In this document: positions 47,741 to 60,800 of the stretch, piece after piece | Position numbering within the stretch: position 1 is the first letter of the stretch | How the letters are laid out: each line of letters starts with the position of its first letter | Assembly: GCA_030278955.1 (NCBI GenBank) | Contig: JAOANR010000012.1 | Location: forward strand, 1,019,858-1,083,857 | Source of the DNA: Hygrophila difformis | Lineage: Eukaryota; Streptophyta; Magnoliopsida; Lamiales; Acanthaceae | Length of the DNA stretch: 64,000 nucleotides | Direction: 5' to 3' | Program-made: the position numbers and the translations under genes | Notes under the pieces: model-generated | What the model saw: only the letters and a program-made list of their open reading frames with translations | Database searches by the model: none | Told to the model about the DNA's origin: nothing

Positions 47741-48860
47741 TCCCGAAGGTCGAGTTTTTGGCGAGTCTTTAAAATTGGACGAAAATAGGGTTTTTGGAAA
47801 CCGATTTTTGTTACAAGCCTATATCTCGAGATTTAAACAACAAACAACCGCAAAAATTTGTGAGTAAGGTGTTAACTTACAGATTTGAAGATTAGGATTA
47901 CTGGGATGGGTATCCGGATGCTCTAGGGTCGCGACGAACGGCCAATCCTTCCGATCGCTTTTCGTTCGTTTTCCGGCGTGAAATCGTAGTAAAGGAAACG
48001 GGTTAGATTTCGAGTTTCTAAGTGTTATGGACGAATTAAAATGTTTAACCATGGCTTACCAAGAGTCTAGAGGGCAGGGCTTGGTTCCTCTCGCCTCGTC
48101 GTCGCCGGAATGCTTGCCGGAAAGTGTCGCCGGAAGAGTTTCGGCTTGGGGAGGAAGTTTGGGAGTAATGTGGGAGTAGTTTCTGTAAGTCTAGGGTTTG
48201 GAGGCACCCCCAGCCGCCCTTAAGTCTCCCTCACGTCTGGGATTTGGTTTCCCTCGAAGGGAGTTGTAATTTCGGCAAGAAAATCACCCCCGAATGGAAA
48301 GATTACACCTTCAGCCCCTCTGGCGCGGAGGTGGCGCGCACCCACCCTTATGGCCGCGCGGAGCACGCGTGCCAGGCCTGGCGTCGCGACGCCCTTGGCC
48401 GCGCGGTGGCCGCGCGGCGGCGCGCGGACAGCGCGGGCTGGCCGGACCGGCCGGTTCGGCTCCGCGTGTTCCGTCGGGTCTTCCCTCGTTTTCCCCTATC
48501 GGTTTTCTACGTGTTAGCTCGATTCCCTGGGTCGTCTTCTAATTCGTCGTCTTTTGACTCCCGTGCAACAATTTATCTAATTAATTTATTTCCAACTTCA
48601 CGGGTTCCTCGAATTAAAATTCTTTTCTTTCTTGAATTTAGTTTCAATTCTTTTGACTCGATTTCATGGAATGTCTTCGGGCTTCCTTTCCCTCCTTTAT
48701 TCCATTTTGAATTTTTGAATCTATCGGCGTTTCATTTCCGAGCAATAATTTATTGTGATAAATTATTTTCTTCTTCTCAGAGATATTTCAACCTTGATTT
48801 GATTAAGAAATAAATTTTATTCCTTTGGACGCCGATAAATATCCCGGGTATTACATTATT

Positions 48861-49874
48861 ACTGAAGTGTCAAGATTATTAAATTGATGGATCACATACA
48901 TTGGTAAATTTATTAAGATTTAACACATGTATGTTGTCGCGCAAAAAAACACATGTATGTTGACTTGTTGACAATTCATTATTGCAACACATTTTGACAT
49001 TTACACTCCATCTTTCGGCCGCTCAGATGCATCCACATCACTGTAACCAACGGCGTGGATGAATCCGGAGCTGGGATCCCGGAGCCGCACAAGAATCACA
49101 CTCCACAAACCTCCCTCACAAAACCAGGACCCGGCTCAACAAATTTATGAGTGTGAGTGTGATCAAGTATTCAAGTGAATCCACCAAGGTTATCAAAATC
49201 TAGATCTTATGTAGGATTGTTTTTCCATTTGCAAGATTGGGATCGTATTCATATTGCATATTAGTAAATTACAATAACCAATATCAATAGACAATAATTT
49301 GTTTAGCAAAAAATAAAGGACAATAATTGAGCATTTAAGACATGATGCTTGAGCTGTGCTGGATTTGTCATTAGTATTTTCCCCATTTTCGTCAGTCTCA
49401 ACCACTGTTTCAACCACTGTTTCATTGGATTCATCATTATCCATCTGGGCAGGGAGTTTATGACTAAGATCTTCATCAGCAGGGGGTGCTGGAAGGGGAT
49501 GCTACGGCAAGGGCGACAGTAGAAAAAGGAAGGGGATGTGAGGGCGACGATAGGAAGAGAAGGGGGATACGACGACAACGTCAACAACAGGAAGATGAAG
49601 GAGATACAACGGCGACTGTTGGAAGAGGAAGATGAAGGGGATGCGAGGAAGATAGAGATGCAAACAAAAATCCATAGATCTGGATTTTGGAAAAGAATGG
49701 AGGACTGAAAAACGAAAAAATTTGAGACGAAAAATAAGAGGGAGTGGGATCGGATCGTTCAAAGATTTTAAGATCTTGTATAGATCCTATAGATCTTATC
49801 CAGATCTCACCTTAATTTAGATCCTATATAGATCTTGATCGTTTTGGCTTTGTGGGATCGTAGGATCATAAAAT
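48861..49874. other. Spacer without recognisable genes
   Basis: Short minus-strand frames at 49193-49444 and 49303-49762 have low-complexity translations (repeated VVETVVET; Pro, Leu and Ser-rich text) and no known domain. A direct repeat ACACATGTATGTTG occurs at 48923 and 48949. 49760-49870 is dense in AGATCT/AGATCC words. Confidence 0.4.
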
Positions 49875-50489
49875 CCCAAGATAAACGCAATATAATTCTT
49901 AGTTGCAGTGCAAAACATCGTCATAATAATCCTATAGTGTAAAAACAGAAAATCTATAAATAAATATTAAATGCAGCAATAAAATTTGAAATAAATAAAA
50001 TAAAAAATACAAAATAATAAAATTTAAAATTGATAAAATAAAAAATGCAAATAAATAAAATCCAACATAGATAAAATAAAAAAATGCAAAATTTCCAATT
50101 TTATCTTTCAAATCTTTTTAATAGTGAATATATATTGACACGATAAGATGATAGATTGTGAATTTATAAATAAATAATAGATTTTATAAGATAGACTAAA
50201 ATCTATAATGAATAAATAAATGTAAAAATCTAAAATTAGTAAATTAAAAAATACAAAATAATATAGATAAAATAAGATATGCAAAATTTCAAATTCAAAT
50301 CTTTCAAATATTTTTAAAAGTGAATATTGTAGGGATTCCATATATTTCAAAAACTGAAAATCTATAATAAATAAATAAATAAATGTGAAAATTTGAAATT
50401 GATAAATTAAAAAATACAAAAATCTATAAAAATTAGAAATTTAAAATGGAGACACCACCTTAAATATATGATGGGTTGTGCACTAATGC

Positions 50490-50524
<35 letters not shown>

Positions 50525-50548
50525 TGAGAACGAAATATCATTCAAAAC
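49875..50548 (-). mobile_element. Helitron family B, partial copy 3 with shared flank
   Basis: Nearly identical to 44603-45340 of copy 2, including about 30 bases beyond the Helitron 5' end (GATGAGAACGAAATATCATT). It starts abruptly at AAACGCAATATAATT. The shared flank means it arose by segmental duplication of copy 2 or its source, not by an independent transposition. Confidence 0.8.
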
Positions 50549-51691
50549 TAATGCGATAAAAATATAGTCAAATTCGGTCTTGTTAGATTTTTCTAATAAT
50601 GTAGTTTAGAATATATATATATATATTACGTAATTTTTACATATGTACATTTTAATATATTAAATGTTAAACAAATGTATTGGACGGCGTGTCCAAAAGT
50701 TTTGAGACAGAAATAATGGAACAGATGGAGTAGATTAAAAAAAATTAAATTTTACTTCTTTATTTACTTTATTTACTGATGGATCTATTCGCAACTATAT
50801 AATTGTATATTACTTTTAAGTAAAGTAACATATTTTTCTGAAAACATGGCATATATATACATTAATTAATATATACAACTATTTTTATATAAATTCCATA
50901 TATACACAGCAAATTCCATTTAAATTTGAACTTCCATTTTTTTTAAACTGAAAATTGTGAAAACGCCATATAAATTGAAAATTAAATATCTTTTAAAAAC
51001 TAAAAAATAGAATTTCCATATAAACATTAATATATATTTAACATGAATAAATAAATATGACTTGCAATGTACATTTTGATTACATTATTCACTATACAAA
51101 ACCTTGTCATAATAATTCTATGGTGTAAAACTGAAAATCTATAAATAAATACAAAATGCAGCAATAAAATTTTAAAAAATAAAATGAAAAATGTAAATTA
51201 ATAAAATCAAAAATAAATAAAATAAAAAAATACAAATAAATAAACTCCAACATAGATAAAATAAAAAATGAAAAATTTCATCTTTCAAATCTTTTTAAAA
51301 GTGAATATTTAGTGACACAATAGGATGATAGAGTGGGAATTTATAAGTAAATAATAGATTTTATACACGATAGACTAAAATCTATAATGAATAAATAAAT
51401 AAATACGAAAACCTAATATTAGTAAATTAAAAAATACAAAATAATATAGATAAAATAAGATATGCAAAATTTCAAATTTTAAATCTTTCAAATCTTTTTA
51501 AAAGTGAATATTGTAGGAATTCCATATATTTCAAAAACTGAAAATCAATGATAAATAAATAAATAAATGTGAAAATCTTAAATTAATAAATTAAAAATGT
51601 AAAATTTTATAAAAATTAGAAATTTAAAATGGAGACATCACATTAAATGTAGGATGTGTTGTTCACTAATGCTTTAATATATATATATAGA
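50549..51691 (-). mobile_element. Helitron family B, partial copy 4
   Basis: It matches about 43972-45240 of copy 2, more diverged than copy 3. It begins inside the Stowaway MITE (remnant 50549-50730, right end CAGATGGAG followed by TA). Its minus-strand 5' end TCTATATATATA at 51691 is followed by unrelated DNA, which supports that position as the true family terminus. Confidence 0.75.
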
Positions 51692-51890
51692 TTTGTGTTA
51701 AAAATTCCAAAAACATGATAAAAATATTAAAAATCCCACATTTGATAATTATGGTTTGGTGGTATTTGTTCGATAGAACACGGGTCCATTAAACGAAATA
51801 CAAGCCAAATAATCAATTAGAAAAAATATCTATATTTATTTATACATTTATTTATATGCTAGTATCTATTTAAATTCGGTCTAATCCATC
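51692..51890. other. Short AT-rich spacer
   Basis: Nothing recognisable between the Helitron end and the gypsy LTR. Confidence 0.5.
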
Positions 51891-54800
51891 TGTAACGCCC
51901 CGAAAATTCAAACATGATTTTCGCAAGCATTACCCCTGTACTAACTATCCTAAACTAGTGGCCAGCTAATTTAAAACAGCTAGTACAAGACTGAGTAACC
52001 CTAAAGTGATCATCTGATTAATCCAGTTTAATGCGGAAACTAAAACAAGTAAAACACATAAGCACATAGGAGGTCCCACCATAATAATCAAATAAACATT
52101 CCAGCAGCTCATCCAGACTGCAAGCCTCTCAAACAGCATACCAACCACAGATAGTCTCATAGTATCACATAACCACGTAAAGATAGACATAAAAGTCCTA
52201 TCTATGTGATCTCTCAATACTTTCAAACCCAGTCATGCTCCAGTACCTCCAGCAGGATCTATAAAACAGACAAAGCAAAGGGGTCAGCACAAGTACTGAG
52301 CAAGGGCATGCGTGCAGGGGTTTATAGGGGGATATAATCTAATAATAAACAGATAACAAAAGAAGCAGATAAAACATCACACCGTCCCATACCGGTGCTT
52401 CAACCACAAACATACAATTTATGCAAGTGATGCATGGCCTAACATACACCTATCTATCCTATATGCAAATACAATGAATATGCCTAGCCGGCACCTAAAA
52501 ACCCGGGCGGTATGAACCCACGGGTGAGGATATCATAAACTCCAACCCGTTACAGGGTAACATACACCATCCCCACAGGGATCCGCAATCGCGCCAGCCG
52601 CAGCTGAATATCATATCGCAGGCATCACAGCCCAAATGTATATATGCCCAGGACGGATAGATTCCCTTGCATGCCCATCATAGCTCGAAAGCATGTCATA
52701 CCGAGAATCCCCATATCCTTGAAAGCATAATCATATATACGCCCAGGACGGATAGATTCTCTTGCATGCCCAGCATAGCTCGAAAGCATGTCATACCGAG
52801 AATCCCCATATCCTCGAAAGCATAATAACCAATAATCCAGGCATAATAGCCAATCACAGGCATAACAGCCAAATATCCAGGCATAACAGCCAAAATCCAC
52901 CCCGCAGGGCCATCGGGACTCAACAACACCTATGAAGGCTGCCCGACCAGACATTTCCAAAATGTCCATCCATTCATAATGCAATATCATGCATTATAAT
53001 AACCACCCCAAAAGGGTAACAGACATAACAGTCAATAATACACCCCGCAGGGCCATCCAGACTCAACAACATCTGTGAAGGTTGCCCAATCAATCATAAA
53101 CGTCATAATAACCCATCGGGTTAATAACCATCAATTTCAATGCAATAACATGCATATGAAAATAACATGATAATCAAGAATTACCTTCGCAAGGTTCGCC
53201 TGTTCCACAATACTATATAAACATCTCGCGTACCTTTCAAAGCTAAGACAGCATCCCGACACAACATAATGAGTGTCATTTCACCACATGAGTATGAACC
53301 TCATGTCCCAACAGGTTGTAACGTTATATTCACGACCTCCATGAGTTATATACACATTCCCAAATTTCAAAACACCGCAAGGAAATCATAATTCATTCAT
53401 TATAGCGAGGAGTTCGACAAGAACACACGAATAGGCATTCATCACCATCTAATAAGCGATATGATAACCCGATAAGCATCTCATCATCTAAATTATCATA
53501 CCATAAGCTTAAACCCTCATAAATATTGTGAATAATAAACCTGCGAATCAAACGGAAGAAAAATCGAGCAAAAACTCCAATATCATCCAAAAATCACCCC
53601 AACACACACAATAATGCAAGCATAACCCTTGCCTTAAATGAGTGATGATCCACAAGCTTCAATAACAGCTCCCAAGCCTTCCAATCACCAACAGTAAGCT
53701 ACAATGCAAGAATTAATCTCAAAATCCAACAATTTCTCATTTGGACCAAAAATCATGTCCAACGTCGCAGATTACGCCAAATTAGTTTAAAAATTCATAC
53801 GACAGGCAAAGGATGTGAAATTTAGCTGTAGGTTCCCAAGACATAGAGGAACAACTTTCATGTTTTGTAATTTTTAAAATAAGGCCTAGAAACTGTTCAA
53901 AATCCAAGTTCTTTACAGAACATGCATTCTGCCGGAAATTCAACAATAGACTTAAACGTTTCAACAGGTGTTAGAAATACTAAAACTCGTCCAAAAATTC
54001 TGAAATTTTAACACAAAGTAGATAACACATATATAAGTATTTTTCATGAAGAAGTAATGTGGGTTTGAGGACTCTAAATCATTCAAAAACTCAGATTTCA
54101 GAAAATAACATCTCTTAACTTTCAGTAAAAATGGATTTTGACCTTCCGATAAACCAGATCCCATATCTTTTTCGTACGACAGTTAAAAATCACGAAATTT
54201 GACAGAGAGATACTTCACACAATTATGAACATCTTTAATGAAGAAATGGTTGAGGGAAAACAACTATAAAGTGGTCAAAAATGCTCTACAAGTTCAGACT
54301 ATGGTGCTGTCAGATTTCCAGCAAAAGTCTTAAGTAAACGAGGTTCAATTTGGGATAGCAAATGGAGTCCAAAATTCGTGAAATTTGGAGGACAAAAACT
54401 TTATGATGTTAGGAACATTTTTCATGAAGAAAGGTTTTTGGAATAAGTCTGGAAAAGGTTCAAAAATACAGATGCAAAAGGTTGCGCAACAATAGATCAA
54501 AGTTGACAGATTTAACAATTGATTGTTCTAAGTTTATAACTTCTAAATTTTTCAACCAAACACATCAAAACTTTAAATGGACAGAGATTCAACTTACATA
54601 AGCCTCCTCAATCAAGATCCAAACTCCAATTGAAGATTTACACTTTCATTTCAAGCCGGTCTACAAGAAGTTCATCACACAACACCCATTTTCGTCACCT
54701 CCAAAACACCCATTAAAAATCACTTCTATTTTCATAAAAACAAGGAATAGATGGGGGAAAACACTTACCTCAAGTTATAGTATGAATCCCTCACTTGATT

Positions 54801-55190
54801 TCGCACTAAAATCCTCAATTTCTCAAGAATTTCAAGATCCCCAATTTGCCTCTTGCATAGTGACGGGAATGGAGAAGTAATTGACAATGAAATGGGTTTC
54901 CTATCCCACAAATCTGATTTGTAGGCTCAAATAATTGCCTCGGGCCGGGCCAAGGGTTGCGGGTCGGGCCTAAAGGTAAGTAATTGGGCTGGGCTATCCA
55001 GTATTGGACCAAATACACCTTAATTCTTCAACTTGAGCACTTGAGCTCTTATTAATGTGTGGGTCTGCTACCCACTTATTCATCCACTTCAATATAATAA
55101 CTCTTCTACAAAATAATATATATTACTTATCTCTATTAATTAAAAACAATTAATTAAATTAATTATGCGTTAATTAATCGGGATGTTACA
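51891..55190 (-). repeat. 3' LTR of the minus-strand gypsy element
   Basis: 3300 bp. It contains a doubled segment of about 100 bp with CGAAAGCATGTCATACCGAG (52625-52815), short CAGGCATAACAGCCAA repeats (52830-52895) and the periodic module at 53817, 54002, 54194 and 54381 (spacings 185, 192, 187). Confidence 0.92.
53817..54440. repeat. 190-bp periodic module in the 51891 LTR
   Basis: GAAATTT words at 53817, 54002, 54194 and 54381, each followed by a T-rich TTTCATG.AG or CTTTCATGTTTTG segment 40-60 bp on. The same array lies at 59737, 59923, 60115 and 60301 in the other LTR. Confidence 0.8.
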
Positions 55191-55206
55191 ATCTCTCCCC
55201 CTTAGG

Positions 55207-57794
55207 ATCATTTCGTCCCCGAAATGCATAATAAATCACATGATCATCAATGATCAATCAAGGGGAGAATGTTACTTCATTATGAAGAAGTAAAAATCAA
55301 AGTCTGGCTACTTCAGTTTCATATGCTCCCCAGTTTTTCCAAATAACATCTTCAGCTCCGTGTCTAGACCACAACACCTTAACCATCAACATGGTTTTAT
55401 CCCTCGGAACCTCATCATTTGTATCAATCACCCGATCTGGAACTCTTCGAACTTAAGACTAGCATCCAATTCAACTTTATCAAGCTGAATGATCTTATCT
55501 GGATCAGACAGAAACTTCCTAAGTTGGGAAGTATGGTATGGAATACATCATGGGCTCGACCCACTTCTGCTGGCAAAGCCAAGATATACGTCACTTTCCC
55601 AACCATCTCAACAATCTCATAGGATCCAATATATCTCGGAATCAGCTTGGCTTCTTACCAAATCGGCATACCCCTTTCATAGGCGATACCTGAAACAACA
55701 CATAATCTCTAACCTCAAGATCTACAAGGCGACGAGCTAAATCAGCATAGTTCTTATGTCGGTCTTGAGCTTCTTTCATCCGATCCTTTGATTCTTATTA
55801 ACTCGGTAGTCTGCTCAATTACCTCAGGACCTATATTTACCCGATCTGCTGGATCATTCCAGCACAAGGGACTCATGCACTTCCTCCCATACAGTGTCAC
55901 TAGATTTTCAAAACATGAACTAACGCTTCCACCTCCAAATCATGCGTCGGGCAGTTCTATTGATCACCTTCGCATTCTGCATCAACACACCACCCAAACT
56001 TTTAAGTGAGGTGTTGGTGAAAACTTCGTACTCACCTAACTAATCAGGTAGAGTCAATACAAGTGTCTTTGTCATTTCATTATTCCAAAGTTTGAACGCT
56101 TGCTCACAATCATCATCCCACAGGAATCTGACATCGTTACACAACAATCTCATCTGAGGTCTAGCAATGCTAGAAAATCCCTCAATAACCTGATGTAGTA
56201 ACCAACAAGATCCAATAAACTCCGGATCTTCCCCACATTCTTATTAACAGACAACACTAAAGCTCCCCAAAGCAACTAATCGACTAAATATGCCCTTTAC
56301 TGGTTAGCTCATCCAACTGAGCCACTTATAAGGAGCCTTAGAAGTAGAAGCTGCATAAGGCATCAGCTCAATAGTAAAATCAATCTCCCGGACAGGTAGG
56401 AGACTAGGAATTTCATCAGGAAAGACATCCCAGAATCAGATACAACCGGGACATTCGAGGTAGCTGGAACCACTACTCGAAGATCCCTCATTTGCCACAG
56501 GGAGAAAACAACCCCTGGATATTAAATCACAAAATGAAGCAACAGAAACCACACTAATAACTGGTGGAATCAAATTAGGTCAATAAGAAACATACTTACC
56601 CAAAGGATTCCAAAAAGGATATTTGTGGAACTCCACAATCAATCACAACACGATGGCGAGAGCCAATCCATGCCAAGTATCACATCAAAATCAACCAGGC
56701 CAAAGACCACCAGTTCAGACCTGAATTCACAATCCTCAATGCACAACACAACATCTTGCCACATATGATCACTTTAAACAATATCGCCCAAAGGCAGAGA
56801 CTAGCATGTGGTAGGGCACTAACAGTCCTACTCCAGGCTCACGAATGAAATTCAGATTCTCAAAAGAACGAGACTCAAGAGTCAAACACAGTAACCATAA
56901 TACAAATTGCAACATTAATAATTCCCATAACAGGGAAACAAGCTTGCCTCTCAACCAGAGAGTCAAAGAGAAACACTCACGGTACAAGAATTTAAAACAC
57001 TTATTAAAACGTTATCCGATCAACATAACGTTTCCATCACATACAGACAACATACTTGGCAAGTCCTCATAGGTCGACCTTGCCCTATATGCTATGACAG
57101 TCCCATATCGTACGAATCTCGTCGTGCAGAACAGCCACCCAGCCTCGTATACGATGCAAACACCCAACGATTCGAATAACAATCACACGTTCTATCGATT
57201 GACCCCATAGTCAATCATGTGTCTTGTCACACAATTATTCTGTCTGAATAACTCAACTATACTCTCACTGACATAGATTACAATGGGTTTCCATCGTATT
57301 TTATAACCCAATGATATGCTACTGTTAATCTCACCCAAGTTTGTTATCCCATTAGGGAGACTTGCAAGTTGCATCTCACTCTCTGGGGTACTTCAAACCC
57401 CTATGGATATCACCCACAAGATTGCTTTCTATTAGAACACCATTCAAATAGCTCGACTCCCAAGAGCCAACCTTTCATTTCAGACGTGGGTTGATCTTAA
57501 TCACAACATTAACAAACAATGTTAGCAGAAATCACCAATCATATACAAAGCAGTACATATAAATGACAAAATTAAATAACCGATCAACAGCCATTCATAG
57601 TTCTCAATAACTGTGAGATAACAAGGATCCTGACTGGAGTACCACGGTTCCCTCACAGTTCCCCAACTGTGAATTAACCTGGTGTGCACAGAAATAATCA
57701 GATATAATAAAAATAAAATTCAATGCTATATGTACTCCGCACACAACTCACCACCTATGTCTACACAAATTTTAATAAGTTAATAGAGCACACA
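55207..57794 (-). pseudogene. Gutted gypsy polyprotein: core enzyme regions deleted
   Basis: Read from right to left on the minus strand. A protease piece with VDFDVILGMDWLS (about 56700-56650) and an RT entry piece with IELMPYAASTSKAPY (about 56380-56330) come first. The text then jumps to the RT end (VGYYIRLLRDF, about 56200), a WDDDCEQAFKLWNNEM/LTLP segment and GEYEVF of RNase H (about 56130-56020). It then jumps again to the integrase C-terminus (EQTTE near 55810, RYIGSYEIVEMVGKVTY, GRAHDVFH, then LWSRHGAED near 55360). The RT catalytic loop, most of RNase H and the integrase D-D-E core are absent. Gag is unrecognisable between 56760 and 57794. Confidence 0.75.
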
Positions 57795-57807
57795 GGCTCT
57801 GATACCA
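57795..57807 (-). other. Primer binding site of the minus-strand gypsy element
   Basis: Minus strand TGGTATCAGAGCC, three bases from the 5' LTR; complementary to initiator tRNA-Met. Confidence 0.9.
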
Positions 57808-57810
57808 CTC

Positions 57811-60800
57811 TGTAATGCCCCGAAAATTCAAACATGATTTTCGCAAGCATTACCCCTGTACTAACTATCCTAAACTAGTGGCCAGCTAATTTAAAACAGC
57901 TAGTACAAGACTGAGGAACCCTAAAGTGATCATCTGATTAATCCAGTTTAATGCGGAAACTAAAACAAGTAAAACACATAAGCACATAGGAGGTCCCACC
58001 ATAATAATCAAATAAACATTCCAGCAGCTCATCCAGACTGCAAGCCTCTCAAACAGCATACCAACCACAGATAGTCTCATAGTATCACATAACCATGTAA
58101 AGATAGACATAAAAGTCCTATCTATGTGATCTCTCAATACTTTCAAACCCAGTCATGCTCCAGTACCTCCAGCAGGATCTATAAAACAGACAAAGCAAAG
58201 GGGTCAGCACAAGTACTGAGCAAGGGCATGCGTGCAGGGGTTTATAGGGGGATATAATATAATAATAAACAGATAACAAAAGAAGCAGATAAAACATCAC
58301 ACCGTTCCATACCGGTGCTTCAACCACAAACATACAATTTATGCAAGTGATGCATGGCCTAACATACACCTATCTATCCTATATGCAAATACAATGAATA
58401 TGCCTAGCCGGCACCTAAAAACCCGGGCGGTATGGACCCACGGGTGAGGATATCATCAACTCCAACCCGTTACAGGGTAACATACACCATCCCCGCAGGG
58501 ATCCGCAATCGCGCCAGCCGCAGCTGAATATCATATCGCAGGCATCACAACCCAAATGTATATATGCCCAGGACGGATAGATTCTCTTGCATGCCCAGCA
58601 TAGCTCGAAAGCATGTCATACCGAGAATCCCCATATCCTCGAAAGCATAATCATATATACGCCCAGGACGGATAGATTCTCTTGCATGCCCAGCATAGCT
58701 CGAAAGCATGTCATACCGAGAATCCCCATATCCTCGAAAGCATAATAACCAATAATCCAGGCATAACAGCCAATCACAGGCATAACAGCCAAATATCCAG
58801 GCATAACAGCCAAAATCCACCCCGCAGGGCCATCGGGACTCAACAACACCTATGAAGGCTGCCCGATCAGACATTTCCAAAATGTCCATCCATTCATAAT
58901 GCAATATCATGCATTATAATAACCACCCCAAAAGGGTAACAGACATAACAGTCAATAATACACCCCGCAGGGCCATCCAGACTCAACAACATCTGTGAAG
59001 GTTGCCCGATCAATCATAAACGTCATAATAACCCATCGGGTTAATAACCATCAATTTCAATGCAATAACATGCATATGAAAATAACATGATAATCAAGAA
59101 TTACCTTCGCAAGGTTCGCCTGTTCCACAATACCATATAAACATCTCGCGTACCTTTCAAAGCTAAGACAGCATCCCGACACAACATAATGAGTGTCATT
59201 TCACCACATGAGTATGAACCTCATGTCCCAACAGGTTGTAACGTTATATTCACGACCTCCATGAGTTATATACACATTCCCAAATTTCAAAACACCGCAA
59301 GGAAATCATAATTCATTCATTATAGCGAGGAGTTCGACAAGAACACACGAATAGGCATTCATCACCATCTAATAAGCGATATGATGACCCGATAAGCATC
59401 TCATCATCTAAATTATCATACCATAAGCTTAAACCCTCATAAATATTGTGAATAATAAACCTGCGAATCAAACGGAAGAAAAATCGAGCAAAAACTCCAA
59501 TATCATCCAAAAATCACCCCAACACACACAATAATGCAAGCATAACCCTTGCCTTAAATGAGTGATGATCCACAAGCTTCAATAACAGCTCCCAAGCCTT
59601 CCAATCACCAACAGTAAGCTACAATGCAAGAATTAATCTCAAAATCCAACAATTTCTCATTTGGACCAAAAATCATGTCCAACGTCGCAGATTACGCCAA
59701 ATTAGTTTAAAAATTCATACGACAGGCAAAGGATGTGAAATTTAGACTGTAGGTTCCCAAGACATATAGGAACAACTTTCATGTTTTGTAATTTTTAAAA
59801 TAAGGCCTAGAAACTGTTCAAAATCCAAGTTCTTTACAGAACATGCATTCTGCCGGAAATTCAACAATAGACTTAAACGTTTCAACAGGTGTTAGAAATA
59901 CTAAAACTCGTCCAAAAATTCTGAAATTTTAACACAAAGTAGATAACACATATATAAGTATTTTTCATGAAGAAGTAATGTGGGTTTGAGGACTCTAAAT
60001 CATTCAAAAACTCAAATTTCAGAAAATAACATCTCTTAACTTTCAGTAAAAATGGATTTTGACCTTCCGATAAACCAGATCTCATATCTTTTTCATACGA
60101 CAGTTAAAAATCACGAAATTTGACAGAGAGATACTTCACAAAATTATGAACATCTTTAATTAAGAAATGGTTGAGGGAAAACATCTATAAAGTGGTCAAA
60201 AATGCTCTACAATTTCAGACTATGGTGCTGTCAGATTTCCAGCAAAAGTCTTAAGTAAACCAGATTCAATTTGGGATAGCAAATGGAGTCCAAAATTTGT
60301 GAAATTTGGAGGACAAAAAACTTTATGATGTTAGGAACATTTTTCATGAAGAAAGGTTTCCGGAATAAGGTCTGGAAAAGGTTCGAAAATACAGATGCAA
60401 AAGGTTGCGCAACAATTGATCAAAGTTGACAGATTTAACAATTGATTGTTCTAAGTTTATAACTTCTAAATTTTTCAACCAAACACATCAAAACTTGAAA
60501 TGGACAGAGATTCAACTTACATAAGCCTCCTCAATCAAGATCCAAACTCCAATTGAAGATTTACACTTTCATTTCAAGCCGGTCTACAAGAAGTTCATCA
60601 CACAACACCCATTTTCGTCACCTCCAAAACACCCATTAAAAATCACTTCTATTTTCATAAAAACAAGGAATAGATGGGGGAAAACACTTACCTCAAGTTA
60701 TAGTATGAACCCCCCACTTGATTTCGCACTAAAATCCTCAATTTCTCAAGAATTTCAAGATCCCCAATTTGCCTCTTGCATAGTGACGGGAATGGAGAAG

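Larger units (their letters stand above)
45857..48855 (-). repeat. Solo LTR S4, same lineage as S1 and S2
   Basis: 2999 bp; plus-strand ends TGTAACACCCCGG and GGGTATTACA; target duplication TTATT at 45852-45856 and 48856-48860. It contains a minisatellite of about 30-bp units with CTGCCGTTTTGGCA-type words (46603-46800), a second array of GACCACTAACGAGGCAGTC (46806-46925), the periodic module (47105-47700) and a block very rich in GCGCG (48320-48450). Confidence 0.92.

Noticed and set aside
33749..48855. Treating S1, S2 and S4 as full-length elements or LTR pairs of one another
   Set aside because: Each has its own 5-bp target duplication directly at its ends and no primer site or polyprotein between.
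49193..49762. Minus-strand frames with VVETVVET and Pro/Leu-rich text
   Set aside because: Low-complexity translation, overlapping frames, no domain or gene context.
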